NCBI GenBank assembly: GCA_027307235.1
Contig: DAHUXH010000013.1
Span: forward strand, 1-64,000
Source: Vulcanimicrobiota bacterium
GTDB taxonomy: Bacteria > Vulcanimicrobiota > Vulcanimicrobiia > Vulcanimicrobiales > Vulcanimicrobiaceae
Reading direction: 5' to 3'
DNA: 64,000 nt
Shown: piece by piece, positions 18,771 to 26,754 of the stretch
Numbering within the stretch: position 1 is the first letter of the stretch
Layout: every line of letters starts with the position of its first letter
The notes under the pieces: generated by a model
Databases searched by the model: none
What the model saw: only the letters and a program-made list of their open reading frames with translations
Told to the model about the DNA's origin: nothing
Made by a program: the position numbers and the translations under genes

Positions 18771-19658
18771 ATGCCGGATTGGTTGTCGTTCGGGCGCAAC
18801 AAGGGCGAGGCCGCACCCGACGCCGCGCTGTGGAACAAGTGTCCCAAATGCGGCGAGGTGCTCTATCGCCGCGACCTCGCGGCTAATCTCTTCGTCTGCA
18901 CGAAGTGCGAGCATCATTTTCGCATGACCGCGCGCGATCGCATCGCGATGATCGTCGACGGCGATTTCGAAGAGATCGCGGCCGACGTCTTGCCGTCGGA
19001 CCCGCTCGGATGGGTTGACAAGAAACCGTATCCTGCGAAGCTCGCGGCCGACGCGGAGAAAGCCGTGCTCAGTGAGGCAGTGGTGTGCGGATACACGCGC
19101 ATCGGCGGGTTCGACGTCGCGCTCGGCGTGATGGATTTCCACTTTCGCGGCGGCACGATGGGCTCGGTCGTCGGTGAACGCCTGACGCGCTTGTTCGAAG
19201 GCGCTCGCGAGCGCCGTATGCCGTGCATCGTGTTCACCGCGTCGGGCGGCGCGCGGATGGAAGAAGGCATGCTGGCGCTGATGCAGATGGCCAAGACGAC
19301 GGCTGCGGTCACGCGCCTGCTCGACGAACGCAACCTCTTCGTCGCCGTGCTCACCGATCCGACGACCGGCGGTGTCTCCGCCTCGTTTGCGTTCGAGGCC
19401 GACGTGATCGTGGCGGAATCGCGCGCGATGATCGGCTTTGCCGGGCGGCGCGTGATCGAGCAGACGATTCGGCAGAAATTGCCCGATCAGTTCCAGACCG
19501 CGGAGTTTCTGCTCGAAAAAGGCCACATCGACATGGTCGTCGATCGTCACGACCTCAAAGCGACGCTGGTCCGCATCTTGCAGTGCGCGAGCAGCGGCGC
19601 GGCACGCCGCCGGCGCAGCAGCACCTCCGCGCACGCCGGCGCGGGGAGCGCGTCATGA
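18771..19658 (+). CDS. accD: Acetyl-CoA carboxylase carboxyltransferase beta subunit
   Basis: The 295-residue protein has the AccD zinc ribbon near residues 22-45 (CPKCGEVLYRR... CTKCEHHF). The carboxyltransferase core follows with PYPAKLAADAEKA, GSVVGERLTRLFEGA, FTASGGARMEEGMLALMQM and DPTTGGVSASFAFEAD. With AccA it moves CO2 from biotin to acetyl-CoA to make malonyl-CoA for fatty acid synthesis. It overlaps accA by 4 bases (ATGA). The last ~25 residues are Ser/Arg/Ala-rich and probably disordered. Confidence 0.97.
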   Translation: MPDWLSFGRNKGEAAPDAALWNKCPKCGEVLYRRDLAANLFVCTKCEHHFRMTARDRIAMIVDGDFEEIAADVLPSDPLGWVDKKPYPAKLAADAEKAVLSEAVVCGYTRIGGFDVALGVMDFHFRGGTMGSVVGERLTRLFEGARERRMPCIVFTASGGARMEEGMLALMQMAKTTAAVTRLLDERNLFVAVLTDPTTGGVSASFAFEADVIVAESRAMIGFAGRRVIEQTIRQKLPDQFQTAEFLLEKGHIDMVVDRHDLKATLVRILQCASSGAARRRRSSTSAHAGAGSAS

Positions 19659-20617
19659 ACTTGATCGTCGAACGCGAGAAAGGCTTGCTCGAACTCGAGC
19701 GGCGTATCAACGATCTGCGCTCGGCCAATGTCGCGCAGCTCGGCGACATGTCCAGCGAGATCGCCGCGCTCGAAAAGAAGTACGAGCAGATTCTGCACGA
19801 GGTCTTCGGTGCGATGTCGCCGTGGGAAAAAGTGCAGATGGCACGCCACCCCAATCGTCCGACCGCGCTCGATTACTTCTCGGCGTTCGAGCGTTTCGAT
19901 GAATTGCACGGCGACCGTCACTTTCGCGACGACCCGGCGATCGCCGGCGGTTTCGCGCGCGTCGGCGGCATCGATTTCATCGCCATCGGCCAACAGCGCG
20001 GCCGCGACACGAAAGAGAACATCCGCCGCAACTTCGGAATGGTGACGCCGGAGGGCTATCGCAAGGTCAAACGCCTGGCGAATCTGGCGTCGCGGATGGG
20101 GTTGCCGATCGTGACCCTGGTCGACACCAAAGGTGCCGATCCTGGGATCGCATCCGAAGAGCACGCGCAATCCGAGGCGATCGCGCAGTGCTTGTACGAG
20201 TTCACCATCGCACGCGTTCCCATCGTCGCGACCATCATCGGTGAAGGCGGATCGGGCGGCGCGCTCGCACTCGCGATCGCCGATCGCGTCCTCATGCTCG
20301 AGCATAGCGTCTACTCCGTCGCGTCGCCGGAAGGGGCGGCCGCCATCCTCTGGAGCGATGCTTCCAAGGCTGACGAAGCCGCCGCGCGGCTGAAATTGAC
20401 CGCCCAAGACTTGCATCGATTCGGAATCGTCGATACCATCATCAAAGAGCCGCTCGGCGGCGCACACCGCGATCCGGCGGGTGTCGTCGCTCGGGTGCTG
20501 GAGACGATCGTTGCGGCGATCGGCGAACTGGACGGATTCGATGAGCAGGCGTTGCGTGACGCGCGTTATGCGAAGTACCGTCGTATGGGAGCCGACGCGT
20601 CGCAAGGCGGGAGATAG
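19655..20617 (+). CDS. accA: Acetyl-CoA carboxylase carboxyltransferase alpha subunit
   Basis: The 320-residue protein has the AccA N-terminal helical region (EREKGLLELERRINDLRS), then RPTALDYFSAFERFDELHGD, GQQRGRDTKENIRRNFGMV, TLVDTKGADPGIASEEHAQS and IGEGGSGGALALAIADRVLM. It partners AccD in the carboxyltransferase. The ATG at 19655 overlaps the accD stop. The frame is open further upstream, but only as antisense-like shadow inside accD. Confidence 0.97.
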   Translation: MNLIVEREKGLLELERRINDLRSANVAQLGDMSSEIAALEKKYEQILHEVFGAMSPWEKVQMARHPNRPTALDYFSAFERFDELHGDRHFRDDPAIAGGFARVGGIDFIAIGQQRGRDTKENIRRNFGMVTPEGYRKVKRLANLASRMGLPIVTLVDTKGADPGIASEEHAQSEAIAQCLYEFTIARVPIVATIIGEGGSGGALALAIADRVLMLEHSVYSVASPEGAAAILWSDASKADEAAARLKLTAQDLHRFGIVDTIIKEPLGGAHRDPAGVVARVLETIVAAIGELDGFDEQALRDARYAKYRRMGADASQGGR

Positions 20618-20657
20618 TGCTATCGGCAAACTGAGGCGCGGCGCCTTCGGTGCCGCG

Positions 20658-20951
20658 ATGATCCGGGTCCTCGGCCGCTTGACGATGGCAGCGGTCGGCC
20701 TGATCGTCCTCTCATTGGTGACCGTTCAATTTGCGCGCATCATCGGCGACAACGTCGCGATGGCGCAATCGCTCGCCGGCGTCGATCGCGACATCGACGA
20801 CCTCCAAGCCAAACGCCTGCTGCAACTGCGCGCGCTGCGGCGGCTGACCGACCCCGAGGGTGCGATTCCCGAGATTCACGAGCGGCTGCGGCTCACGCGT
20901 TCGAACGAGGAGTTGATCTTCGTCAAACCGCAGCCCACCGCGAGTCCATGA
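20658..20951 (+). CDS. FtsB/DivIC-like septum formation protein
   Basis: The 97-residue product has one membrane helix near the N-terminus (LTMAAVGLIVLSLVTVQFA). A coiled-coil-prone, Arg/Leu/Asp-rich region follows (DRDIDDLQAKRLLQLRALRR) and then a short tail. This is the topology and size of FtsB/DivIC proteins of the divisome. The context supports it: in many Gram-positive bacteria a DivIC gene is followed by an S1-domain gene, and here an S1-like gene and then a Ppx gene follow. Sequence identity in this family is always low, so the call rests on topology and neighbours. The ATG at 20658 starts just before the helix. Confidence 0.6.
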   Translation: MIRVLGRLTMAAVGLIVLSLVTVQFARIIGDNVAMAQSLAGVDRDIDDLQAKRLLQLRALRRLTDPEGAIPEIHERLRLTRSNEELIFVKPQPTASP

Positions 20952-21310
20952 GCGAGCGAGCGCGCGGTACGATTCTCAACATCAACGCGTTCGGCGCGAT
21001 GCTGCGGCTCGAAGACGGACGTTTCGCGAACGCGTCGGCCGACAACGTGGAGAGCCATCGCGCCGACTACGAGCGGGCCTATCACACCAAGAAACCGCTG
21101 GAGTTTGAAGTGCACGTCGAAGGACGCCGCACGGTCGCGAGGCTCGTGCCGCAGATCGTCGACGAGCAGTTAGAAAGCCAGATCGCCGAGTACCTCAAGA
21201 GCACGCAAGAGTGGGAAAAACCCGATGCGGCCCCCGCTCACGAGCGCCATTTCCTGAGCAAGAAGCGGCGGGCTGCGTTGTTCGAATCGCGTCACGCTCC
21301 CGACTCGTGA
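20948..21310 (+). CDS. Small S1-like RNA-binding protein
   Basis: The 120-residue protein begins RGTILNINAFGAMLRLEDGR, the usual opening of an S1/OB-fold (GxVxxIxxFGAFVxL). The strand RRTVARLVPQI follows, and then a charged helical tail ending in a basic SKKRRAALFESR segment. YabR-type S1 proteins next to divIC are the closest analogue by position. It overlaps both neighbours by 4 bases (ATGA in front, GTGA behind). Confidence 0.6.
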   Translation: MSERARGTILNINAFGAMLRLEDGRFANASADNVESHRADYERAYHTKKPLEFEVHVEGRRTVARLVPQIVDEQLESQIAEYLKSTQEWEKPDAAPAHERHFLSKKRRAALFESRHAPDS

Positions 21311-22245
21311 ATCGCTGCATTCTCTCGATCGGAACCAACTCGACGCGCGCGCTCGCCGCATCCTTCGAAGCCGGGCACCCTCCGAAGGTGCTGCTGGCGC
21401 GCTCGATCGGCACGCGCATCGGTGAGGGGTTGCGTGAGTCGGGTCACCTGAGCGACAAGGCGATGCGCCGCACGCTCGATGCCGTCACCGAACACGTTGC
21501 TGCGCTTGCGCCCTTCGACGGCGAGCGTTACGCCATTGCGACGAGCGCCATGCGCCGCGCCGGCAATGCGCCCCAGTTCGCGCGACGCTTTCGTGCGATC
21601 GCCGGCGTCGAATTGACGGTTATCTCCGGCGACGACGAAGCGCGACTGTCGTTTCTCGGTGCGACCGCGATGTTGCCCGATGCCGGCGATCAGCGCATCG
21701 GTGTGCTCGACACCGGCGGCGGCAGCACGGAGTATGCGGTCGGCACCTGCGGGCGGCTGGAACGCGCGGTGTCGTGCGAGATCGGCGCCGTGCGCTTGAC
21801 CGAGCGCTGCCCGGCGCTGAGCGGCGATCAAGGCGCGATCGCATCGGCAATCGTGGACGAAGCACATGTCATTGCGCGCTCGGCGCTCGCGCCGATTGCA
21901 CGGTTTCCGAAGGTGCGGACGCTGGTGCTCGTCGGCGGCAGCGCCACCAACACGGTCGCGCTGCTGCGCGGCTCGCGCGAACCGTTCGATTTCGCGCCGC
22001 TTGTCCGTGACGATCTGCGTCGCATGACGGATCGCCTCATCGCGCTACCGCTCGACGAGCGCCGCGCGCTCCCCGGCATGAACCCCCAGCGCGCCGACAT
22101 TCTGCCCGCGGGCCAGATCGTGCTCGACGAGGCGTTTGCCGTGCTCGGTGCGACCGCCGCCCTGGCCTCCACCCACGATCTCTTGCTCGGCTATGTGATC
22201 GAGCGTTCATCCGTCGGGCTCTTGGGGCAAGAGGCGGGCAGGTGA
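21307..22245 (+). CDS. Ppx/GppA-family phosphatase
   Basis: The 312-residue protein shows the ASKHA-fold motifs of exopolyphosphatase / pppGpp phosphatase: SIGTNSTRALAASF (usually DxGSNSxR), ATSAMRRAGNAPQF, ISGDDEARLSFLGA, DTGGGSTEYAVG and a late LVGGSATNT. It probably hydrolyses polyphosphate or pppGpp; single-domain forms like this are often Ppx2/GppA-like. The GTG at 21307 overlaps the previous stop (GTGA). The frame extends upstream but the motif at residue 5 fixes the start. tRNA-Leu follows after 26 bases and may be co-transcribed. Confidence 0.88.
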   Translation: MNRCILSIGTNSTRALAASFEAGHPPKVLLARSIGTRIGEGLRESGHLSDKAMRRTLDAVTEHVAALAPFDGERYAIATSAMRRAGNAPQFARRFRAIAGVELTVISGDDEARLSFLGATAMLPDAGDQRIGVLDTGGGSTEYAVGTCGRLERAVSCEIGAVRLTERCPALSGDQGAIASAIVDEAHVIARSALAPIARFPKVRTLVLVGGSATNTVALLRGSREPFDFAPLVRDDLRRMTDRLIALPLDERRALPGMNPQRADILPAGQIVLDEAFAVLGATAALASTHDLLLGYVIERSSVGLLGQEAGR

Positions 22246-22271
22246 GGACGAAGATAGTCGCGGCCACACTT

Positions 22272-22585
22272 GGGATGATGGTGGAATTGGCAGACACAGC
22301 AGACTTGAGGTAACTCCTTGAGCCGCATGCGCGGAAACGGCATGCGGGATGCGCTCAAAGTCGGTGAACTCTCTGTCGGCAACGACGTGACAACGCCGAG
22401 CCAAGCCCACGCAGTGGGAAGGTGTAGAGACTGGACGGGCGCGACCTACGTGAGCACTCGGTTCATAGGGTCAAGGCACAGTCCGGACTGCAAACGCGAT
22501 GACATCCATCGCGGTGGCGAAAGCCATAGTGGTGCGAAAATCTGCAGCCGGAAACGGCGTCCGGGTTCGACCCCCGGTCATCCCA
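22272..22585 (+). tRNA. tRNA-Leu (TAA) split by a group I intron
   Basis: Exon 1 is 22272-22306 and exon 2 is 22537-22585. Joined, they give a standard class II tRNA. The acceptor stem is GGGATGA with TCATCCC, the D-arm GTG/CAC, and the anticodon stem GCAGA with TCTGC around the loop CTTAAAA (anticodon TAA). The variable arm is GCCG-GAAA-CGGC, the T-arm CCGGG-TTCGACC-CCCGG, and the discriminator A. CCA is not encoded. The interruption falls between T34 and A35, the same point as in cyanobacterial and plastid tRNA-Leu(UAA). Confidence 0.93.
22307..22536 (+). ncRNA. Self-splicing group I intron (IC3-like), 230 nt
   Basis: The intron follows a T (the usual U-G pair at the 5' splice site) and ends in G at 22536 (omega-G). 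Core elements in order: a P2 stem CCGCATGC/GCATGCGG; GAGCCAAGCC near 22399-22407 (P4 side); a CCCAC/GTGGG hairpin; AGAGACTGGACGGG at 22426-22439 with AGTCC at 22480-22484 (P7 partners); and a final TGGC-GAAA-GCCA hairpin (P9). The order and wording closely follow the Anabaena tRNA-Leu intron as I remember it. There is room for no homing endonuclease, so it would be a self-splicing but immobile intron. Confidence 0.9.
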
Positions 22586-22691
22586 CGCTTTTGGAACTGA
22601 TTGGCCGAGAAGGCCTAGGAGAGGCGCGAGGAGCCGCTGAGGTGTATCATCGAGGCATGGAGCGGCACTTCTGGATCGGCGATGTAGAGAT

Positions 22692-22925
22692 ATGACGCGC
22701 AACGCGCTTCGCGATCTTATCGATCGGCTTCCTGAACAGGAGGTCGAAACCGTCGGGCAGCTCATCATCGCCTACGAAAACGGTGACCGACTTCGGATAG
22801 CGGAGTTGCTCGCTGCCGAGGTCGAGCCTGAACCCGACGAAATTGACGCGCTGCGCGAAGCTGACGAACTCGACGACGGGTCACTTCTGTCTATGGATGC
22901 GTTTCGTCGCGAACTTGGACTGTAG
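22692..22925 (+). CDS. Probable type II antitoxin
   Basis: The 77-residue acidic protein (MTRNALRDLIDRLPEQEVET...) has a short N-terminal helical region and an acidic C-terminus ending DAFRRELGL. This is the size and layout of RelB-like or VapB-like antitoxins that wrap their toxin. Only 3 bases after the stop begins a degraded RelE/ParE toxin, which supports the call. With the toxin broken it would now be an orphan. It lies 106 bases past the tRNA-Leu 3' end. Confidence 0.6.
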   Translation: MTRNALRDLIDRLPEQEVETVGQLIIAYENGDRLRIAELLAAEVEPEPDEIDALREADELDDGSLLSMDAFRRELGL

Positions 22926-23094
22926 TTCCTGAGCGAGATCTATCTCGAAGCCGCCGCGCGGCGCGACTTAGCGCAGATGCTACGATCCGCCGCAGTGGCG
23001 GTTGCGCGTGGGAAATTGGCGTGTCTTGTACCGGCGCTTGGACGATCGAATTACGATTCAACGGATTCTCGACCGCAAGGACGCCTATCGCTAG
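22926..23094 (+). pseudogene. Truncated, frameshifted RelE/ParE-type toxin
   Basis: The front frame gives EIYLEAAARRDLAQMLRS, like the first helix of RelE toxins. From 22996 another frame gives WRLRVGNWRVLYRRLDDR and then ILDRKDAYR before the TAG at 23092, the classical C-terminal half of RelE. About 30 codons between the halves are missing and the frame is shifted, and no ordinary start codon remains. The deletion removed the centre of the toxin, leaving a silenced toxin beside an intact antitoxin. Confidence 0.8.
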
Positions 23095-23138
23095 CGGCGC
23101 AAATCAAATCGCTCAACGCGGCGTAAAACGGTGCGGGG

Positions 23139-23603
23139 TTAGCGCTTGGTGCAGGCGCCGCTTTCTCGGAGTTCTTCGGTTTTGCCGCTGACGTGGACGA
23201 CGGTGATTCGCCAGTTTCGCGGCGAGTCGAGGGTCCAGGTGTTCGTCGAGCCCGTTTGGACGCTGCCGTCGGGCGCGAAATAGTCGCCGCTCCATCTCCA
23301 GGTGTTGTCGGCGTTCGGGGCAGTCAGGTGTGCGTACGAGCCGTCGTTGTGGAAATCGTTGTAGACCCATTGGCCGATCTGCGGAAGAAACCCGACGATG
23401 GCGAAGCCGCCGGTCTGACCGCCCGATGCGTAGGTGACGCGCGTCCAATCGGTGCCGGCGATCTGTTCGAATGTCCACGTTGCCTGCACCGTGCGCTGAG
23501 GCGACGTGGCGCTCTCGGGGATGGTGAGCGCGCAGTCCCAGATTCCGAGGAACGCCTGCGCGAACGTTGAGGCCGCGAGGATGGGGGCGAGCAGAAATTG
23601 CAT
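23139..23603 (-). CDS. Secreted protein of unknown function
   Basis: The 154-residue product has a short signal peptide (MQFLLAPILAASTFAQA). A beta-rich, Trp-rich mature part follows (LGIWDCALTIPESA; NTWRWSGDYFAPDGSV; NTWTLDSPRNWRITVVHV), resembling small lipocalin-like or DUF1579-like proteins. The two cysteines, one near each end, could form a disulfide. The ATG at 23603 is chosen because GGAGG lies 8 bases upstream; the GTG at 23612 touches that site. It is transcribed away from the oxidoreductase. Confidence 0.65.
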   Translation of the reverse strand: MQFLLAPILAASTFAQAFLGIWDCALTIPESATSPQRTVQATWTFEQIAGTDWTRVTYASGGQTGGFAIVGFLPQIGQWVYNDFHNDGSYAHLTAPNADNTWRWSGDYFAPDGSVQTGSTNTWTLDSPRNWRITVVHVSGKTEELRESGACTKR

Positions 23604-23683
23604 GGTGGACACCTCCGTTCACGCCGTCTTTTGACGTCCGGGCTGAAACCTCGTGCCGAGCGAGCGTTTTAGGTTCAAACGAC

Positions 23684-24748
23684 ATGGAAGATGCGCTCTT
23701 TTCCCCATTTCGCCTCAACGGCATTCATCTCGCGAACCGGGTCGTCGTCTCACCGATGTGCCAGTACTCGGCGGTCGACGGCGTCGCCAACGATTGGCAC
23801 CTCGTCCATCTCGGGCATCTCGCGCTCTCCGGACCCGGGCTGGTGTTTTTCGAAGCCACGCACGTCAACGCGCACGGGCGCATCACCGATCGTTGTCTCG
23901 GCCTCTACGGCGACGAACACGAAGCGGAGATGGCCCGCATCGTGCGGTTCTACCGCACCTGGACGCGCAGTGCCATCGGGGTGCAGCTCGCGCACGCCGG
24001 GCGCAAGGGCTCGACGCTGCCGCCGTGGGAGGGCGGTCCGGCCGAAGGTGAGCATGCCTGGCAAACCGTCGCTCCGAGCGCGCTTGCCTACAAGGACGGA
24101 TGGAATGTTCCAACCGCACTCGATCAAGCCGGTTTGGAAAACGTGCGGCGCGATTTCGTGTCGGCGGCGCAGCGCAGCGCGCGTATCGGCATCGACGTCT
24201 GCGAACTGCACTTCGCGCATGGGTATCTCGCGCACCAATTTCTCTCGCCGCTCGCGAATCACCGCGACGATCACTATGGCGGCTCGCTCGACAACCGCAT
24301 GCGCTTCCCGCTCGAACTGTTCGACGCGGTGCGCGCGGTCTGGCCGGCGGAACGGCCGCTCGGCGTGCGTATCTCCGCAACCGATTGGGTCGAGGGCGGT
24401 TGGAATCTCGATGAGGCGGTGATCTTCGCGCAACGGCTCAAGGAGCGCGGCTGCGAGTTCGTCGACGTGTCGTCGGGCGGGCTCTCACCGTTGCAGCACA
24501 TCGACGTTCATCCCGGCTATCAGGTACCGTTCGCGCGCGCAATTCGGGCGGCGACCGGACTTGCGACGATCGCGGTCGGCGCGATCACGGATCCCAAACA
24601 CGCAGACGCCATCGTCGCGGCCGGCGACGCCGATCTGATCGCGCTCGCGCGCGGCTTTCTGCGCCATCCGCGCTGGACGTGGGATGCCGCCGATGCGCTT
24701 GGCGCCGAGTCGTTCGTTCCAAACCAGTACCTGCGCGGACGCCGCTGA
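23684..24748 (+). CDS. Old yellow enzyme family NADH:flavin oxidoreductase (YqjM type)
   Basis: The 354-residue TIM-barrel flavoenzyme reads LFSPFRLNGIHLANRVVVSP, MCQYSA (the Cys that tunes FMN in YqjM), QLAHAGRKGS, HFAHGYLAHQFLSPL, NHRDDHYGGSLDNRMRFPLE and a late AVGAITDPKHADAIV. These are the FMN-binding and His/Tyr catalytic elements of OYE proteins. It reduces activated C=C bonds of enones or xenobiotics with NAD(P)H. The conserved N-terminus fixes the ATG at 23684. It ends in a strong bidirectional terminator. Confidence 0.92.
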   Translation: MEDALFSPFRLNGIHLANRVVVSPMCQYSAVDGVANDWHLVHLGHLALSGPGLVFFEATHVNAHGRITDRCLGLYGDEHEAEMARIVRFYRTWTRSAIGVQLAHAGRKGSTLPPWEGGPAEGEHAWQTVAPSALAYKDGWNVPTALDQAGLENVRRDFVSAAQRSARIGIDVCELHFAHGYLAHQFLSPLANHRDDHYGGSLDNRMRFPLELFDAVRAVWPAERPLGVRISATDWVEGGWNLDEAVIFAQRLKERGCEFVDVSSGGLSPLQHIDVHPGYQVPFARAIRAATGLATIAVGAITDPKHADAIVAAGDADLIALARGFLRHPRWTWDAADALGAESFVPNQYLRGRR

Positions 24749-24759
24749 CGCCGCCGCCG

Positions 24760-24797
24760 AAAAGAAAACGCCCCGCGCGAGCGGGGCGTTTTCTTTT
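24760..24797. terminator. Strong bidirectional terminator
   Basis: A perfect 17-bp inverted repeat (AAAAGAAAACGCCCCGC and its complement) with a GCGA loop. It has A-runs and T-runs on both sides, so it works in both directions: for the oxidoreductase on the plus strand and for the M61 array ending at 24818 on the minus strand. Confidence 0.92.
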
Positions 24798-24817
24798 GAT
24801 GCGAGGCGCGGGCGAGA

Positions 24818-26743
24818 TTAGGGTTTCGCCGCGGCTGCGTGGGGTCGAGCGATATCGACGAACATGTCAGTCGTTCCCGGTATGCGCTCGAGGTGCGGGT
24901 ACTTCAAGCCGTCGTGGTAGTCGATGTCCACGCGCTGGAACCACACGCCTTGTTTCACCATCAAGTGAATGGGGGTGGTCGTACCCTTGGCGTTCTTGAC
25001 CGCTTCCGTCCAGACATCGCCGTCGAAGGCGCGATCGTTGACGGAAACGACCGTCATCGCGGGAGCGAGTCCGGCGTTCCAGGCTGCCGAGCCTTCGCGA
25101 ACATCGGAGATGCTGCCGTTCCCGCCGATGTTCAGCCCGACGTCATACCAGCCCGGAACTCCGCCACCGGTGAGCGCCGTGCGCCCTGCGATGAACTTGT
25201 TGGGCGTATCGTTGAGCACGAACTTGTAGCCCGCGCGTTCGATCTCGTCGGTCGGTGGTTGCGGTGAGACCGAGTACACGTACTTCTGGAAGAATCCGTG
25301 CCAATCGTACGGCTGAACCTGGTTGAGGTCGTTCTCGATCTCCTCGCGCGTGTACGTCACGACTTTGGGAGCCGAGACGCCGCCCGCGAAGAGCTTCGTG
25401 TAGTCGTCCAGCGACTTTTTGCCGTGCGACTGTTCGCGAATGATGGTGTCGGCGTCGAACCACATCAATTCGCCTTCGGTGTAGAAATCGCCGGCGGTGC
25501 GGCGGAGCGACGGATAGACGCCGTTGGCCGACGTGTAGAAGTACGGCGCGCCGGTCGTGGTGTCGATGATCGACGTCGTGTTACGTCCGGGCTCGTAAGC
25601 CATCTGCGCGTAGATCGACGCGAAGTACTCGGGGTAGTCCTTTGCGTCGCGAATGCCGGCGCGGAACGAGAGCAAGTCGCCCATGTACTGGTTCATGCCT
25701 TCGTACTGCCACAGCAGTTCGGTACGTTCGGGATGCGGTGCGTTGTAGTTCGGCTGCTGAAGGTCGAAGGGCCGGCGGTACTTCCCGTTCCACGAGTGCG
25801 AAAACTCGTGCGGAATCAGATCGCCGATCGCCATTTGCACGCCGGGATTGGTCATGAACACGTCGTTCGCGCGGTCGTCGCTCGACTGATGGTGCTCGAT
25901 GCCTTGAAAGCCGAGCGCGTCGCTCAGCGTCAGTTCGGAATGATAGACGTTCCAATGACGACCGCCGTACAGTGCCATCGCTTCGGGGGTCAGGTTCTTG
26001 TACGCGGCGATGACCTTGTCGTCGATGTTGAGGTCCCGCGGCTTGTCGGCGAAGAGGTCGAGATACGACGTGGCGCCGTCGCCGGTCCAGGTCGTGATGT
26101 GCTTGACGTAGCGTCCCATGTCGGTCGGTGAGTCGACCAGCGTCTCGAGTGAAACCGTGTCGAAGTCGACGCGGCCGTTCGAATTGCTCAGTACCGGCAA
26201 GGCGCTCGCAAAATCCCAGCCTTGCGGCATGATCATGCTGGCTTTGACGAAGTACTGCATGTTGTCGACGTTGCGCTGATAGAGCAGGTAGCGATTCCAG
26301 TTTCCGACCAGAATGTTCCGCGTCGCCATCGTGTTGTTCGGCCCGTTGAGCAAGACGGTGAAATCGACGTCGATGGTCGAAACGCCTTGCGGGACGTTCA
26401 GATGGAATGCGTACATGTCGACCTGGTCGCGATGCCATTGCAGCGGCGCGCCGTTGGCCTTGATCTGGAGTTCAGACATGTCATTGAGCGGTCCGGTGGC
26501 AGCGTGCTCGCCCGGAATCCACTGCGGGTAGTCGATGGTGAACGGTCCCGGCGTGACCGGGATCGTCATGTGCGCGGAGGCTAGTCCAATCGGGGCCTTG
26601 CGCGCGTCGAGGACGAGGGTCATCGGATTGGTCTGCGTCGCGAGCGACGTATCGAGTTGCGTTGCGCCCTGTGCGTGCGCAACGCCGCCGAACGTCAGCG
26701 AAACGAGCAGTGCCGCAATCCCGGCAACAGTTACATGTTTCAT
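24818..26743 (-). CDS. M61-family peptidase with PDZ domain, copy A
   Basis: A 641-residue secreted protein. It has a signal peptide ending VAHAQ, an N-terminal beta domain (PMTLVLDARKAPIGLASAHM...), the catalytic domain with HEFSHSWN at ~312-319 and the third zinc ligand in LLWQYEGMNQYMGD (~345), and a C-terminal PDZ domain (SISDVREGSAAWNAGLAPAM). M61 enzymes (glycyl aminopeptidase type) remove N-terminal Gly or Ala, or cleave peptides in the periplasm. The ATG at 26743 is preceded by AAAGGAG. It follows copy B by 11 bases, the same spacing as C after D, and its leader resembles copy C. Confidence 0.92.
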   Translation of the reverse strand: MKHVTVAGIAALLVSLTFGGVAHAQGATQLDTSLATQTNPMTLVLDARKAPIGLASAHMTIPVTPGPFTIDYPQWIPGEHAATGPLNDMSELQIKANGAPLQWHRDQVDMYAFHLNVPQGVSTIDVDFTVLLNGPNNTMATRNILVGNWNRYLLYQRNVDNMQYFVKASMIMPQGWDFASALPVLSNSNGRVDFDTVSLETLVDSPTDMGRYVKHITTWTGDGATSYLDLFADKPRDLNIDDKVIAAYKNLTPEAMALYGGRHWNVYHSELTLSDALGFQGIEHHQSSDDRANDVFMTNPGVQMAIGDLIPHEFSHSWNGKYRRPFDLQQPNYNAPHPERTELLWQYEGMNQYMGDLLSFRAGIRDAKDYPEYFASIYAQMAYEPGRNTTSIIDTTTGAPYFYTSANGVYPSLRRTAGDFYTEGELMWFDADTIIREQSHGKKSLDDYTKLFAGGVSAPKVVTYTREEIENDLNQVQPYDWHGFFQKYVYSVSPQPPTDEIERAGYKFVLNDTPNKFIAGRTALTGGGVPGWYDVGLNIGGNGSISDVREGSAAWNAGLAPAMTVVSVNDRAFDGDVWTEAVKNAKGTTTPIHLMVKQGVWFQRVDIDYHDGLKYPHLERIPGTTDMFVDIARPHAAAAKP

Positions 26744-26754
26744 TGCAGCTCCTT

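Noticed and set aside
22318-22695. Protein-coding frame across the tRNA-Leu intron
   Set aside because: It runs through the ribozyme core and the second tRNA exon, so it is accidental. The intron carries no homing endonuclease.
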